Assembly (NCBI RefSeq): GCF_003955715.1
Contig: NZ_CP034463.1
Span: 6,386,001-6,450,000 of the forward strand
Direction of reading: 5' to 3'
Length of the DNA: 64,000 nt
DNA from: Streptomyces aquilus
GTDB lineage: Bacteria > Actinomycetota > Actinomycetes > Streptomycetales > Streptomycetaceae
A model generated the notes under the pieces. That model made no database searches, had not been told where the DNA came from, and was given only the letters and a program-made list of their open reading frames with translations. Shown piece after piece: positions 53,144 to 61,424 of the stretch. Position 1 is the first letter of the stretch. Every line of letters starts with the position of its first letter. The translations under genes and the position numbers were made by a program.

Positions 53144-54619
53144 TTACGTCGGGTCCAGGCCGTGGCTGCGCAGCCACGGCAGCGGGTCGATCGCCGAGCC
53201 GCCGGCCGGGCGGACCTCGAAGTGCAGGTGCGGGCCGGTGGAGTTGCCCGAGTTGCCGCTGTACGCGATCGGGTCACCGGCCTTGACGGTCGTACCGGAG
53301 GCGACGCGGTAGCTGGAGAGGTGGCAGTACCACGTCTCCGTGCCGTCCTTCGCGGTCACGATCATCATGTTGCCGTAGGCGCTGTTCCACTGCGTCCGGA
53401 CGACGCCGTCCGTCGCGGCCATCACGGTCGTGCCGTACGAGACCGGGAAGTCGATGCCGGTGTGCACGGACATCCAGTTGACGCCGGCCTGGCCGTAGTA
53501 GGCGCTGAGGCCGTGCTGGGCGACCGGGAGGGCGAACTTGGGGCGCAGCCGCTCTTTGCGGGCCGCCTCCTCCGCCGCCTTCTTCTTCTCGGCCTCCTGC
53601 TGGGCCTTGAGGTCGATGCGCTCCTGCGTCCGGCTGGCCCGGTCGGCGAAGTCGTCGGCGCCCGCGGAGAGGGACTCGAGCTGGGTGTCCAGCTTGTTGT
53701 TCGCGGCGGACGGTTTGACGGACTTCGTCGTCGCGTCGGACGCGGTCGTCGAGGTGTCCTTGCCGTCGCTCATGCTGCCCATGGAGGCGGCCGCGATGCC
53801 CGTGACCCCCATGACGCACGCGGAGGGCACCGCGATCTTCATCAGCGCGGAGCGCTTGGCGGGCGTACGGCGGCGGGAACGGCCCGCGTTGCGGGCGGCC
53901 ATGCGGGAGCCCGGGGCGGGGGTGGGGTCTTCCTGGTCGTCGAGGAGCGGGGCGGCGTCGCTGTCGTCCTCGGAGAGGGCGGGCAGTTCGCCGGTGGAGC
54001 TCAACTCGGTGTCGTGCGCGGCGGGTTCGTCGTAGGAGACCTGCTCGAACAGCGCGGTCGACTGATGGTCGACGGGCTCCTCGTGGTCCGGCGTGACCCC
54101 GTCGGAGTTCCACTGCGTGGCGTCGTAGGCGCCGGTGTCGAAGGCCTGCGTGCCCCACTGCCAGTGCTGGGTCTGGTCGGCCGCGTTCCCGGACTGGTCG
54201 GGCTGGAGCCAGGCGCCCGCGTCCCACTGCCCGCTCGCGTCCACCGCGCCGACCTGCGGCGGGATCGCGGAGAGCTGCTGATGCTCCCCGGTCCAGCCCG
54301 TCGTGTCGTACGTGCCCGTGTCGTAGGCGGCGTGGTGCTGGGCCGCGTACATGTCGTAGTTCAGGGCCTGGTGACTGTCCGTCGGCCACTGCTGGGCGTC
54401 GTACGTCCCGGTGCTCTGAGCGCTGTCACCGGGGAGACTGCCGAACAGGGGGTCGGTGTCGAAGTGCGCGGTGGTGGTGTGCGCGCCCGTGTCGTAGCCG
54501 TAGCTCGCGAAGTCGCCGTACTGGGCCTCCTGGGTGCCGTACGACGCATAGTGCGCCGACGAGGCATCGGAAGCCGGAGTCGGGGTGGTCATGGTCCCCG
54601 ACGTGTACGGGTCGTTCAC
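53144..54619 (-). CDS. M23-family peptidase with large disordered N-terminus
   Basis: 491 aa. Residues 1-235 are Tyr/Gln/Asp/Thr-rich and low complexity ('YDTGTYDTTGWTGEHQQ'), cytoplasmic. A basic segment and span lie at about 255-285 ('IAVPSACVMGVTGIAAASMG'). A coiled coil covers about 320-355, and a C-terminal LytM/M23 domain has Zn ligands in 'HTGIDFPV' and 'HLHFEV'. A type II membrane lysostaphin-like endopeptidase or amidase activator. GTG 54619 taken; ATG 54592 would remove nine residues. Convergent to pcrA. Confidence 0.92.
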   Translation of the reverse strand: MNDPYTSGTMTTPTPASDASSAHYASYGTQEAQYGDFASYGYDTGAHTTTAHFDTDPLFGSLPGDSAQSTGTYDAQQWPTDSHQALNYDMYAAQHHAAYDTGTYDTTGWTGEHQQLSAIPPQVGAVDASGQWDAGAWLQPDQSGNAADQTQHWQWGTQAFDTGAYDATQWNSDGVTPDHEEPVDHQSTALFEQVSYDEPAAHDTELSSTGELPALSEDDSDAAPLLDDQEDPTPAPGSRMAARNAGRSRRRTPAKRSALMKIAVPSACVMGVTGIAAASMGSMSDGKDTSTTASDATTKSVKPSAANNKLDTQLESLSAGADDFADRASRTQERIDLKAQQEAEKKKAAEEAARKERLRPKFALPVAQHGLSAYYGQAGVNWMSVHTGIDFPVSYGTTVMAATDGVVRTQWNSAYGNMMIVTAKDGTETWYCHLSSYRVASGTTVKAGDPIAYSGNSGNSTGPHLHFEVRPAGGSAIDPLPWLRSHGLDPT

Positions 54620-54851
54620 CAACTTCTCTTTCGCCTCGACAACAGGGGCTGCCAGAGCAGTGCGGTGACTGTACCCGGCGGTACGCGGGCGCGACAATCT
54701 TCGGCAGGTTTCGCGCCTGAAGGAAACGGGCATTCGGCCGTGTTTCGGGGGACTGCGGGCGCGAGTTTGGCTTTGTGTTCGAAGATTGTTCGATGTTGGA
54801 CGGCTGTCAGGAGGCTGTCAGGCGGCTGTTACGCCGCCGATGCGCGGCCCG

Positions 54852-55718
54852 TCACGCCACTGTCAGACCTCCTGTGCCGGTCTCGGCCGCGGCTCCCGTC
54901 CTCGTCGAGTCGAGCGCCTGGCGTATCCCCGTCGCGACGGCCGGGTGCACCGGGAGGGCGAGATGTCCGATCCCGCTCACCTGGACGTTCTGCGCCATCA
55001 GGTCGGGGTGGTCGATACGGGCGGTCTCCAGCGGGTCCATGAGGTGGTCGAGGTCGCTCCAGAAGCTCACGAAATGCGTACGGCAGCCGGGCGCGGGCCG
55101 GGCGAGTTCCGTGAGGACGTCCGAGCCGGGGCGCATCTGGCGCACGATCGGGTGGGCGTCGGCCAGCGGGACCACCCGGGTCCCCGAGTGCGGGGTGCCG
55201 AGCGTGACCAGGGTGCGGACGCGGAGGTCGCCGCCCAGGCGCTGTACGTAATAGCGCGCGATCAGCCCGCCCAGGCTGTGTCCGACGACGTCGACCTGCT
55301 TGCTGCCCGTGCGCTCGCAGATCTCCTCTATGTGCCGGCCCAGCAGCTCGGCCGCGGTGCGGATGTCGCAGGTCAGCGGTGAGTAGTTGAGGGATTCGAG
55401 CTGCCGGTGGCCGTGCTGGAGGAGGCTGCGGCGCAGCAGGACAAAGACCGAGCGGTTGTCGATGAAGCCGTGCAGCAGGACGACCGGCGGCTTGGCCTGC
55501 GTCGGCAGCTGCGCGGGGCCGTCCCGGGAAGGGAGCGGGGCGGCCGGCGCGCGGCGTTCCTGGAAGACGCCCGAGGGGTAGAGCAGGAGGTGGCCGGCGA
55601 GGATCGCGATCTCCAGGGCGGTCGCCTTCAGCAGCGCCGCGGACAGTCCCGCCAGTCTGCTCGGGAGCAGGCGCTGGCAGAGCGGAAGAAAGGGCTCCAC
55701 TGCCCGGGTGACCTTCAT
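54852..55718 (-). CDS. Lipase/esterase, alpha/beta hydrolase fold
   Basis: 288 aa. 'PPVVLLHGFIDNRSVF' with the HG oxyanion motif (about residue 82), nucleophile in 'VVGHSLGGLIARYY', an acid in 'FWSDLDHLMDP' and catalytic His in 'SGIGHLALPVHP'. The hydrophobic N-terminus ('LSAALLKATALEIAILAG') may be a signal anchor. Typical bacterial triacylglycerol-lipase-like family. ATG 55718 with a full AGGAGG upstream. Confidence 0.88.
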   Translation of the reverse strand: MKVTRAVEPFLPLCQRLLPSRLAGLSAALLKATALEIAILAGHLLLYPSGVFQERRAPAAPLPSRDGPAQLPTQAKPPVVLLHGFIDNRSVFVLLRRSLLQHGHRQLESLNYSPLTCDIRTAAELLGRHIEEICERTGSKQVDVVGHSLGGLIARYYVQRLGGDLRVRTLVTLGTPHSGTRVVPLADAHPIVRQMRPGSDVLTELARPAPGCRTHFVSFWSDLDHLMDPLETARIDHPDLMAQNVQVSGIGHLALPVHPAVATGIRQALDSTRTGAAAETGTGGLTVA

Positions 55719-56224
55719 GGCCGACCTCCTGTCGGCACACGTGAGGACGTCTCTGTCCCCCGTGTGCCCTCGTGGGAGGCCGGGGCGGAGGCGGCCGGCG
55801 GGGCATGCGGAGGGCGCGTGGGGTGAGCTCGGCGGATGGCGCGTACCGCGCCGATGACGAGGTGAGACTCCCTGCCGGTGTGGCGACGAGGCTCCCCGCT
55901 GTCGTGCCTTACCTGCCCTACGTGCCCTGCGTGCCTCCGTCGGCACGCCGCACCGCCCCGGCGCGCGGCCCGCGGCGCGGTGGTGCGGCGACCTCGTTGC
56001 GGCTCCCGTTGCGCTTGCTCCCGCTGCGGTACGAGGGCCGCAGGGGTCTGCGGTCCGTGTGCCGCAAAGACTCGGAACGGTGCGCGGCGAACGTGTCCCA
56101 CCGTGTGATTTCCCCCTCGGCCAGCGCCGTGAAACTGCCGGTTGCGGGATGCTGGAGATAACGTTCGTTCACTTCCTCGCACGATGGGGTGTGAGGAAGC
56201 CGAAGCCGCTTCATGGAGGCAGTG
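55719..56224. other. 500-bp divergent spacer, lipase / icmB
   Basis: No credible gene; the open frames on both strands are Arg/Pro-rich and lack ribosome sites. Just before icmB is an imperfect 11-bp inverted repeat (56172-56182 with 56189-56199, one mismatch, 6-base loop) that could be an operator or a leader hairpin. No cobalamin riboswitch box was found. Confidence 0.4.
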
Positions 56225-56641
56225 ATGGGTGTGGCAGCCGGTCCGATCCGCGTGGTGGTGGCGAAGCCGGGGCTCGACGGCCACGATCGCGGGGCGAAGG
56301 TGATCGCGCGGGCGCTGCGCGACGCCGGCATGGAGGTCATCTACACCGGCCTCCACCAGACGCCCGAGCAGATCGTCGACACCGCGATCCAGGAGGACGC
56401 CGACGCGATCGGTCTGTCCATCCTCTCCGGTGCCCACAACACGCTCTTCGCCGCGGTGATCGATCTGCTCAAGGAGCGCGAGGCCGAGGACATCCTGGTC
56501 TTCGGCGGCGGCATCATCCCGGAGGCGGACATCGCACCGCTGAAGGAGAAGGGCGTCGCCGAGATCTTCACGCCGGGGGCGACGACGCAGTCGATCGTGG
56601 AGTGGGTCAGGGAGAACGTGCGGGAGGCGGCGGGGGCGTAG
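56225..56641 (+). CDS. icmB: Isobutyryl-CoA-mutase-type small subunit, cobalamin-binding
   Basis: 138 aa, a stand-alone B12-binding domain. '[20 protein letters not shown]' contains the DxHxxG lower-ligand motif, followed by '[15 protein letters not shown]', 'GLSILSGAH' and '[11 protein letters not shown]'. Pairs with a catalytic subunit encoded elsewhere (IcmA or a related acyl-CoA mutase) to interconvert isobutyryl- and n-butyryl-CoA. ATG 56225 has GGAGG upstream; ATG 56213 would include that site. The exact mutase partner cannot be told from this domain. Confidence 0.87.
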   Translation: MGVAAGPIRVVVAKPGLDGHDRGAKVIARALRDAGMEVIYTGLHQTPEQIVDTAIQEDADAIGLSILSGAHNTLFAAVIDLLKEREAEDILVFGGGIIPEADIAPLKEKGVAEIFTPGATTQSIVEWVRENVREAAGA

Positions 56642-56676
56642 GGCAGCCGCCGACGCGGAACGGCGCGGCCGAACGG

Positions 56677-58305
56677 CTACACCGTCCCCAGCTCCTCCAG
56701 CATCGCCGCCCGCAACCGCAGCGTCGTGCCCAGCCGTTGGAAGGCCTCCGCCCAGTACCCTCCGGCCCCCGGCGAGGCGTCCTCGGACTCGTCCGGCACC
56801 GCCAGCAGGCCGTCCAGCCGGCTCGCCTCCGCCGGGTCGAGGCACCGCTCGGCCAGCCCCATCACACCACTGAAGCTCCATGGGTAACTCCCCGCGTCCC
56901 GCGCGATGTTGAGTGCGTCCACCACAGCCCGCCCGAGCGGCCCGGACCACGGCACCGCGCAGCCGCCGAGCAGCTGAAACGCCTCCGACAGGCCGTGCGC
57001 CGCGATGAACCCGGCCACCCAGTCGGCCCGTTCGCCCGGCGGCAGCGTCCCGAGCAGCTTGGCGCGCTCGGCCAGCGACACCGCGCCCGGGCCACCGGCC
57101 TCCGGCGCCGCGGGCGCCCCGAGCAGCGCCCGCGCCCAGCCGGCGTCCCGCTGCCGCACCGCCGCCCGGCACCACGCCGCGTGCAGCTCGGACCGCCAGT
57201 CGTCCGTCACCGGCAGCGCCACGATCTCCTCGGGCGTCCGCCCACCGAGCCGCGCCGACCACGTGCCCAGCGGGGCGGCCTCCATCAACTGGCCGAACCA
57301 CCATGACCGTTCACCCCGTCCCGCCGGAGCCTTGGGTACGACACCGTCCCGCTCCATGCTCGAATCGCACTCGTGCGGCGCCTCGACGACGATCGACGCC
57401 ACCTCGCGCGTACGGTCCACCGCCACACACGCCGCCGCCCTGACCGCCATCCGCGCGGCGAGCGCCGAGCCCGGCAGCGCCGACAGCAACTCGGCCGCCG
57501 TCGCCCGGACATTGCGGCTGCGATCCGACAGCGCCTGCTCCAGGAACGGCTCGTCGTCCGCGCCCAGTCCCGTCCGCAGCGAGTCGAGGAACATCAGCCG
57601 GTCCTCGGCCCGCTCCGTCGCCCAGGTCGTCGCCAGCAACTCCCGCGCGGCGGCGGGCTCGCGGGCCCGTATCGCGGCGAGCAGGGCGACGCGCTCGGCG
57701 AACAGGCCCTCCTGCCACAGCCGTCGCACGCGCTCCCCGTCCTCCGGCCGCGGCAGCGCCGCGTCCCCGCCGGGTGCCGCGCGCAGGGCGAACCGCCAGT
57801 CCGGATTGAGCCGGGCCAGCCACACCGCGCGCGGGCCGGCGAACGCCAGCGCCGCCGGCCGCAGATCCGTACGCCCCCGAGCCGCGTCCAGCAGCGCCGG
57901 GAGCAGCTCCGAGGGCGCGGCGAACCCCCGGGCGTTGGCCGCCGCGAGCCACTGGGGCAGCAGCTCCATGAGGTCCGGTGCCGTGCCCCTGCGGCCGCCG
58001 CCGCCCGTGCCGGGGCGGTCGGCCAGCAGCATCGCCAGCCTGCGGGCCGCGGCGGTGGGCAGCGCGGGGCGCGGGTCCGCGGGCGCGGGGTCGGGGCGCG
58101 CCGCCGCCCGCGCGGGGCGCAGCCCGGCCCGCCGCCGTACGGTCTCCGCGGCGGCCGCGTCCAGCAGCGCGATCGGCGCGGCGCGCCCCGGGGCTCCGGT
58201 AGCGGGGGGCCGCCGGTCGGTTCCCAGGAGGGCGGTGGTGACGAGGTCTTCCCAGGTGGCTGATGTCTCTACGGGGATCTCCGCTGGGGTGGGTGTCCTG
58301 TTCAT
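56677..58305 (-). CDS. DUF5691 (HEAT-like) protein of the SWIM/MoxR cluster
   Basis: 542 aa, helical-repeat-like and Ala/Leu/Arg-rich. 'WEDLVTTALLGTDRRPP' is the usual DUF5691 opening. Internal repeats such as 'FLEQALSDRSRNVRATAAEL' read as HEAT motifs. The C-terminus carries 'WWFGQLMEAAPLGTW' and 'AERCLDPAEASRL'. No signal or span, so cytosolic. The ATG overlaps the stop of the Pro-rich ORF upstream (ATGA). In actinobacteria this gene accompanies SWIM, MoxR, DUF5682 and vWA genes; no biochemical role is known to me. Confidence 0.82.
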   Translation of the reverse strand: MNRTPTPAEIPVETSATWEDLVTTALLGTDRRPPATGAPGRAAPIALLDAAAAETVRRRAGLRPARAAARPDPAPADPRPALPTAAARRLAMLLADRPGTGGGGRRGTAPDLMELLPQWLAAANARGFAAPSELLPALLDAARGRTDLRPAALAFAGPRAVWLARLNPDWRFALRAAPGGDAALPRPEDGERVRRLWQEGLFAERVALLAAIRAREPAAARELLATTWATERAEDRLMFLDSLRTGLGADDEPFLEQALSDRSRNVRATAAELLSALPGSALAARMAVRAAACVAVDRTREVASIVVEAPHECDSSMERDGVVPKAPAGRGERSWWFGQLMEAAPLGTWSARLGGRTPEEIVALPVTDDWRSELHAAWCRAAVRQRDAGWARALLGAPAAPEAGGPGAVSLAERAKLLGTLPPGERADWVAGFIAAHGLSEAFQLLGGCAVPWSGPLGRAVVDALNIARDAGSYPWSFSGVMGLAERCLDPAEASRLDGLLAVPDESEDASPGAGGYWAEAFQRLGTTLRLRAAMLEELGTV

Positions 58306-58655
58306 GCGAGCACCTTCCGTCGACGGGCGCGTGCGGTGGCGTGGGCGTCGCTCCGCGCGTACGTGATGTGGACGTTGTCGTCGTCCTGGTGGGCCTGCCT
58401 GCTGATGCGTGTGGCGTGGACGTTGTCGTCGTCTTGCGCGTCGCGGAGAGTGAGCGTGGCGGGGCCGGTGGTGTACGTGTGCGCTCCCAGATCGGTCGAG
58501 TACGGCGGAGAGTTCGGGGTGGTCGTCGGGTACGGCGGAGGCGTCAGGGCGGTCGGACTCGGTGGCAACGTCAAGTCCGTCGGACTCGGCGGTGCGGCCA
58601 GGTCGGTCGGATTCGGTGGAGGCGTCAGGTGGGTCGGCTTCGGTGGGGTCAGCAC
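58302..58655 (-). CDS. Pro-rich repeat ORF linking SWIM and DUF5691 genes
   Basis: 117 codons. The first half is Pro/Thr/Ser repeats of nine residues ('PTDLTLPPS' kind) encoded by a 27-bp tandem repeat. The second half has 'DDDNVHATRIS' and 'DDDNVHITYAR' repeats and a basic end. GTG 58655 overlaps the SWIM stop, and the TGA overlaps the DUF5691 ATG, so it fits exactly as a coupled gene. It lacks a clear ribosome site and could be a spacer that happens to stay open. Not in a known family. Confidence 0.4.
   Translation of the reverse strand: MLTPPKPTHLTPPPNPTDLAAPPSPTDLTLPPSPTALTPPPYPTTTPNSPPYSTDLGAHTYTTGPATLTLRDAQDDDNVHATRISRQAHQDDDNVHITYARSDAHATARARRRKVLA
58495..58650. repeat. 27-bp tandem repeat, about 5.5 copies
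   Basis: Plus-strand units begin GTCGGACTCGGTGG or variants, with one 3-bp insertion near 58522. Encodes the 'PPxPTxLT' repeats on the minus strand. Confidence 0.75.
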
Positions 58656-59998
58656 AGTCGGACCGGCTCGCCCGTCCCCTCCGGCCACGCCGTCAGTGGT
58701 GTGAAGCCGCGGTGGCCGCACTCGCCGAAGACCTTGAGCGGGACGCCGCCCGACAGCGCGACCAGGCGCCACAGGCCGGGGCGGGAGCGGGCGGTGGGCG
58801 TGAGCGGCAGGGCCGCCTCGCCGTCGGCGTCCGCGAGCTGCCAGCCGTCGGCGTCCGGGATCGGGACGACCTGGCCCAGGGTCACCGGGACCGAGTCGAG
58901 CCACGGGTCGTCGCGGAGCGCCTCGCCGTAACGGGCGGCGGCCTCGGTCGTGGTCATCCCCGGCGGACGGATGGAGGACGGGGCCGGTGGCGCGAACTGC
59001 TCGCCCAGGGCCGCGCGCAGCTGTCCGGTCCCCGGGTACGAGGAGAGCTCCGCGTCCAGGGCCAGGCCCACCGGCAGGGCGAGTTCGGGGGCGCGGCCCG
59101 CGGCGCCGTAGGAAAGGAGCAGGGCGCTGCGGCCGGAGCCGGTGCCGTACAACCAGATGCGGCGGGTCGTCAGGCGGGCGTCCGCCGTGTCGTACTGGGC
59201 CAGCACCAGCCACTGGTCCCGCACCGGCGGGCCGTCCGCGGAGGCGGGCAGGCCGACACGGGAGCGGACCGTGGCCGCCAGGCCGTCCGGCAGACGCTCG
59301 CGCCGCAGCCAGCCCTGGTCCAGGAGGTGGAGGAGAGCGCACTCCTCCAGCAGCCGCACCGGCCAGCCGGGACCGGAGGACGGTATCGCCCCCAACTCCC
59401 GCACGCGGGCAGCCAGTCCGGAGGCCTGCGCGTCGACCATGCGGGCCGCCGTCTCCTCCCACAGCCCGTACCCCGCCTGCTCCGCGCCGGCCAGCCCGCC
59501 GCGCAGCAGGTCCGCGAGGCGCTGCTCCAACTCCGTCGCCCCCGCGGTGACCCGCTCGGCCCGGCGCTCCGCCCGACGCCGCGCCGCCTCCGGATCACCG
59601 GAGCCGGACGGCGACGCGCCCCCGGCCTTCTTCTCCTCCGCGCGCTGTCTTCTCCCCTCCATCCACTGCTCCGCCCAGTCCGGCGCCTGCCCCGACGGCA
59701 CCGAACCGTCCTCGCCCGCCCAGAGCAGCAGCAGCCCGAGCGCGTGCTTGCACGGGAACTTCCGGCTCGGACAACTGCACTTGTACGCGGGCCCGGACAC
59801 GTCCGCGATGTCCACGACCGTCTGATACGGCTTGCTGCCACTGCCCTTGCACAGCCCCCACACCGTCCCCTCGTCGGAACTCCCCGTCCCGGACCACGGC
59901 CCCGCCGCCCCGAGTTTGCTTCCCGCTTTGCGTGACGCGGTGTCAGGCGCCAGTGCCAGCACCTGGTCCGCGGTCCAGCGCACCCCCTGCTGAGTCAT
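58649..59998 (-). CDS. SWIM zinc-finger protein
   Basis: 449 aa. The SWIM finger lies at about residues 70-90: 'YKCSCPSRKFPCKHALGLLL' is the CxCx(n)CxH signature, a nucleic-acid or protein-binding module. An Arg/Glu-rich helix (about 115-170) follows, then about 280 residues with no recognised fold. ATG 59998 sits 7 bases after the -10 of a damage-type promoter, so the mRNA is probably leaderless. First gene of the minus-strand arm; cytosolic. Confidence 0.88.
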   Translation of the reverse strand: MTQQGVRWTADQVLALAPDTASRKAGSKLGAAGPWSGTGSSDEGTVWGLCKGSGSKPYQTVVDIADVSGPAYKCSCPSRKFPCKHALGLLLLWAGEDGSVPSGQAPDWAEQWMEGRRQRAEEKKAGGASPSGSGDPEAARRRAERRAERVTAGATELEQRLADLLRGGLAGAEQAGYGLWEETAARMVDAQASGLAARVRELGAIPSSGPGWPVRLLEECALLHLLDQGWLRRERLPDGLAATVRSRVGLPASADGPPVRDQWLVLAQYDTADARLTTRRIWLYGTGSGRSALLLSYGAAGRAPELALPVGLALDAELSSYPGTGQLRAALGEQFAPPAPSSIRPPGMTTTEAAARYGEALRDDPWLDSVPVTLGQVVPIPDADGWQLADADGEAALPLTPTARSRPGLWRLVALSGGVPLKVFGECGHRGFTPLTAWPEGTGEPVRLC

Positions 59999-60005
59999 GT
60001 CTTCG

Positions 60006-60028
60006 ACGGTAGATCCCACCACTGACAA
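60006..60028 (-). promoter_or_regulatory. PafBC/RecA-NDp-type DNA-damage promoter of the SWIM arm
   Basis: Minus strand TTGTCAGTG (60028-60020), 8 bases, TACCGT (60011-60006). This is a complete match to TTGTCRGTG-N8-TANNNT, the LexA-independent damage promoter of actinobacteria recognised with PafBC. Part of a perfect 15-bp inverted repeat with the opposite arm. Confidence 0.75.
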
Positions 60029-60076
60029 TCGGTCCGCTGAGCGCTGCTGTGAGTGAATTTCTGCAGGTCAGAGCGA

Positions 60077-60099
60077 TTGTCAGTGGTGTGGTGCAAGGT
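60077..60099 (+). promoter_or_regulatory. Mirror-image PafBC-type promoter of the MoxR arm
   Basis: TTGTCAGTG (60077-60085), 8 bases, CAAGGT (60094-60099): one mismatch to TANNNT. The two promoters form the perfect inverted repeat 60017-60031 / 60074-60088 with a 42-base spacer. A start near 60106 leaves a leader to ATG 60154. Confidence 0.65.
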
Positions 60100-60153
60100 G
60101 GGTGCCAGATCCGAGAACGGCAGAACCGGCCGAGCCTGGAGGGGGACTTCGCC

Positions 60154-61284
60154 ATGTCTGTGACCGTTGAGCCGATGCCCGTGGAAACAGGGGAGACGAC
60201 ACCTGCGCAGGCGTTGCGACCGCATGCCGAGGACGCCTTCGCCGCCGAACTCGCGGCGCTGGCCGCCCAGGACGAGCGCCCGCGCCCGGCCCGCTGGAAG
60301 CTGTCGCCGTGGGCGGTGGCGACGTACCTGCTCGGCGGCACCCTGCCCGACGGCACCGTGATCACCCCGAAGTACGTGGGTCCGCGCCGCATCGTCGAGG
60401 TCGCCGTCACCACGCTCGCCACCGACCGCGCCCTGCTCCTGCTCGGCGTGCCCGGCACCGCGAAGACGTGGGTCTCCGAGCACCTGGCCGCCGCGGTCAG
60501 CGGCGACTCGACCCTGCTCGTGCAGGGCACGGCCGGCACGCCGGAGGAGGCGATCCGATACGGCTGGAACTACGCGCAGTTGTTGGCGAACGGCCCGAGC
60601 CGTGACGCGCTGGTGCCCAGCCCCGTCATGCGGGCCATGGCGGAGGGGATGACGGCGCGGGTGGAGGAGCTGACCCGCATCCCCGCCGACGTCCAGGACA
60701 CGCTCATCACGATCCTGTCCGAGAAGACCCTGCCGATACCGGAGTTGGGTGAGGAGGTGCAGGCCGTCCGCGGCTTCAACCTCATTGCCACGGCCAACGA
60801 CCGCGACCGCGGGGTCAACGACCTCTCCAGTGCCCTGCGCCGCCGCTTCAACACGGTGGTGCTGCCGCTCCCGGAGAGCGTCGAGGCCGAGGTCGACATC
60901 GTCTCGCGGCGCGTCGACCAGCTCGGCCGCTCGCTCGACCTGCCCGCCGTACCGGAGGGGATCGACGAGATCCGCCGCGTGGTGACGGTCTTCCGGGAGC
61001 TGCGCGACGGGGTCACGGCCGACGGCCGTACGAAGGTCAAGTCGCCCAGCGGCACGCTGTCGACGGCGGAGGCCATCTCCGTCGTCACCAACGGCCTCGC
61101 CCTGGCCGCCCACTTCGGCGACGGCGTGCTGCGCGCCGGTGACGTGGCCGCGGGCATCCTCGGCGCCGTCGTCCGCGATCCGGCGGCCGACCGGGTCGTC
61201 TGGCAGGAGTACCTGGAAGCGGTCGTGCGCGAGCGCGACGGCTGGACGGACTTCTACCGCGCGTGCCGCGAGGTGAGCGCGTGA
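60154..61284 (+). CDS. MoxR-type AAA+ ATPase
   Basis: 376 aa. Walker A 'GVPGTAKTW' (Lys104), Walker B region 'IPADVQDTLITILSEK', sensor 1 'FNLIATANDRDRGV', arginine finger 'SSALRRRFNTV', then a lid ('SPSGTLSTAEAISVV'). MoxR ATPases are chaperones that work with vWA proteins to insert metals or activate partners. ATG 60154 with GGAGGGG upstream. First gene of the plus-strand arm; stop overlaps the next GTG. Confidence 0.93.
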   Translation: MSVTVEPMPVETGETTPAQALRPHAEDAFAAELAALAAQDERPRPARWKLSPWAVATYLLGGTLPDGTVITPKYVGPRRIVEVAVTTLATDRALLLLGVPGTAKTWVSEHLAAAVSGDSTLLVQGTAGTPEEAIRYGWNYAQLLANGPSRDALVPSPVMRAMAEGMTARVEELTRIPADVQDTLITILSEKTLPIPELGEEVQAVRGFNLIATANDRDRGVNDLSSALRRRFNTVVLPLPESVEAEVDIVSRRVDQLGRSLDLPAVPEGIDEIRRVVTVFRELRDGVTADGRTKVKSPSGTLSTAEAISVVTNGLALAAHFGDGVLRAGDVAAGILGAVVRDPAADRVVWQEYLEAVVRERDGWTDFYRACREVSA

Positions 61285-61424
61285 GCGGGGAGGACCTGGG
61301 GTGGGGGAAGCCTGGCGGGGGCCAGGGAAGCGGTGGGTCGGGCGGCTCCGGCGGCTCGGGTGGCTCGGGCGGGGGCCAGGGATCGGCGGTTCCTGAAGGG
61401 AGGGGACGGAGTGAGCGGCAGTGA
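61281..61424 (+). CDS. Gly-rich mini-ORF between MoxR and DUF5682
   Basis: 47 codons, Gly/Ser-rich in the middle ('GSGGSGGSGGSGGG'). GTG overlaps the MoxR stop (GTGA) and the TGA lies just inside the DUF5682 start. No ribosome site. It may be a coupling spacer rather than a protein. Confidence 0.2.
   Translation: MSGEDLGWGKPGGGQGSGGSGGSGGSGGSGGGQGSAVPEGRGRSERQ

Noticed and set aside
55772..56161. 129-codon ORF in the lipase/icmB spacer
   Set aside because: Low-complexity Arg/Pro/Gly composition, no ribosome site, no recognisable domain.
55719..56224. Cobalamin riboswitch upstream of icmB
   Set aside because: No B12 box or typical arrangement visible; only a short imperfect hairpin.
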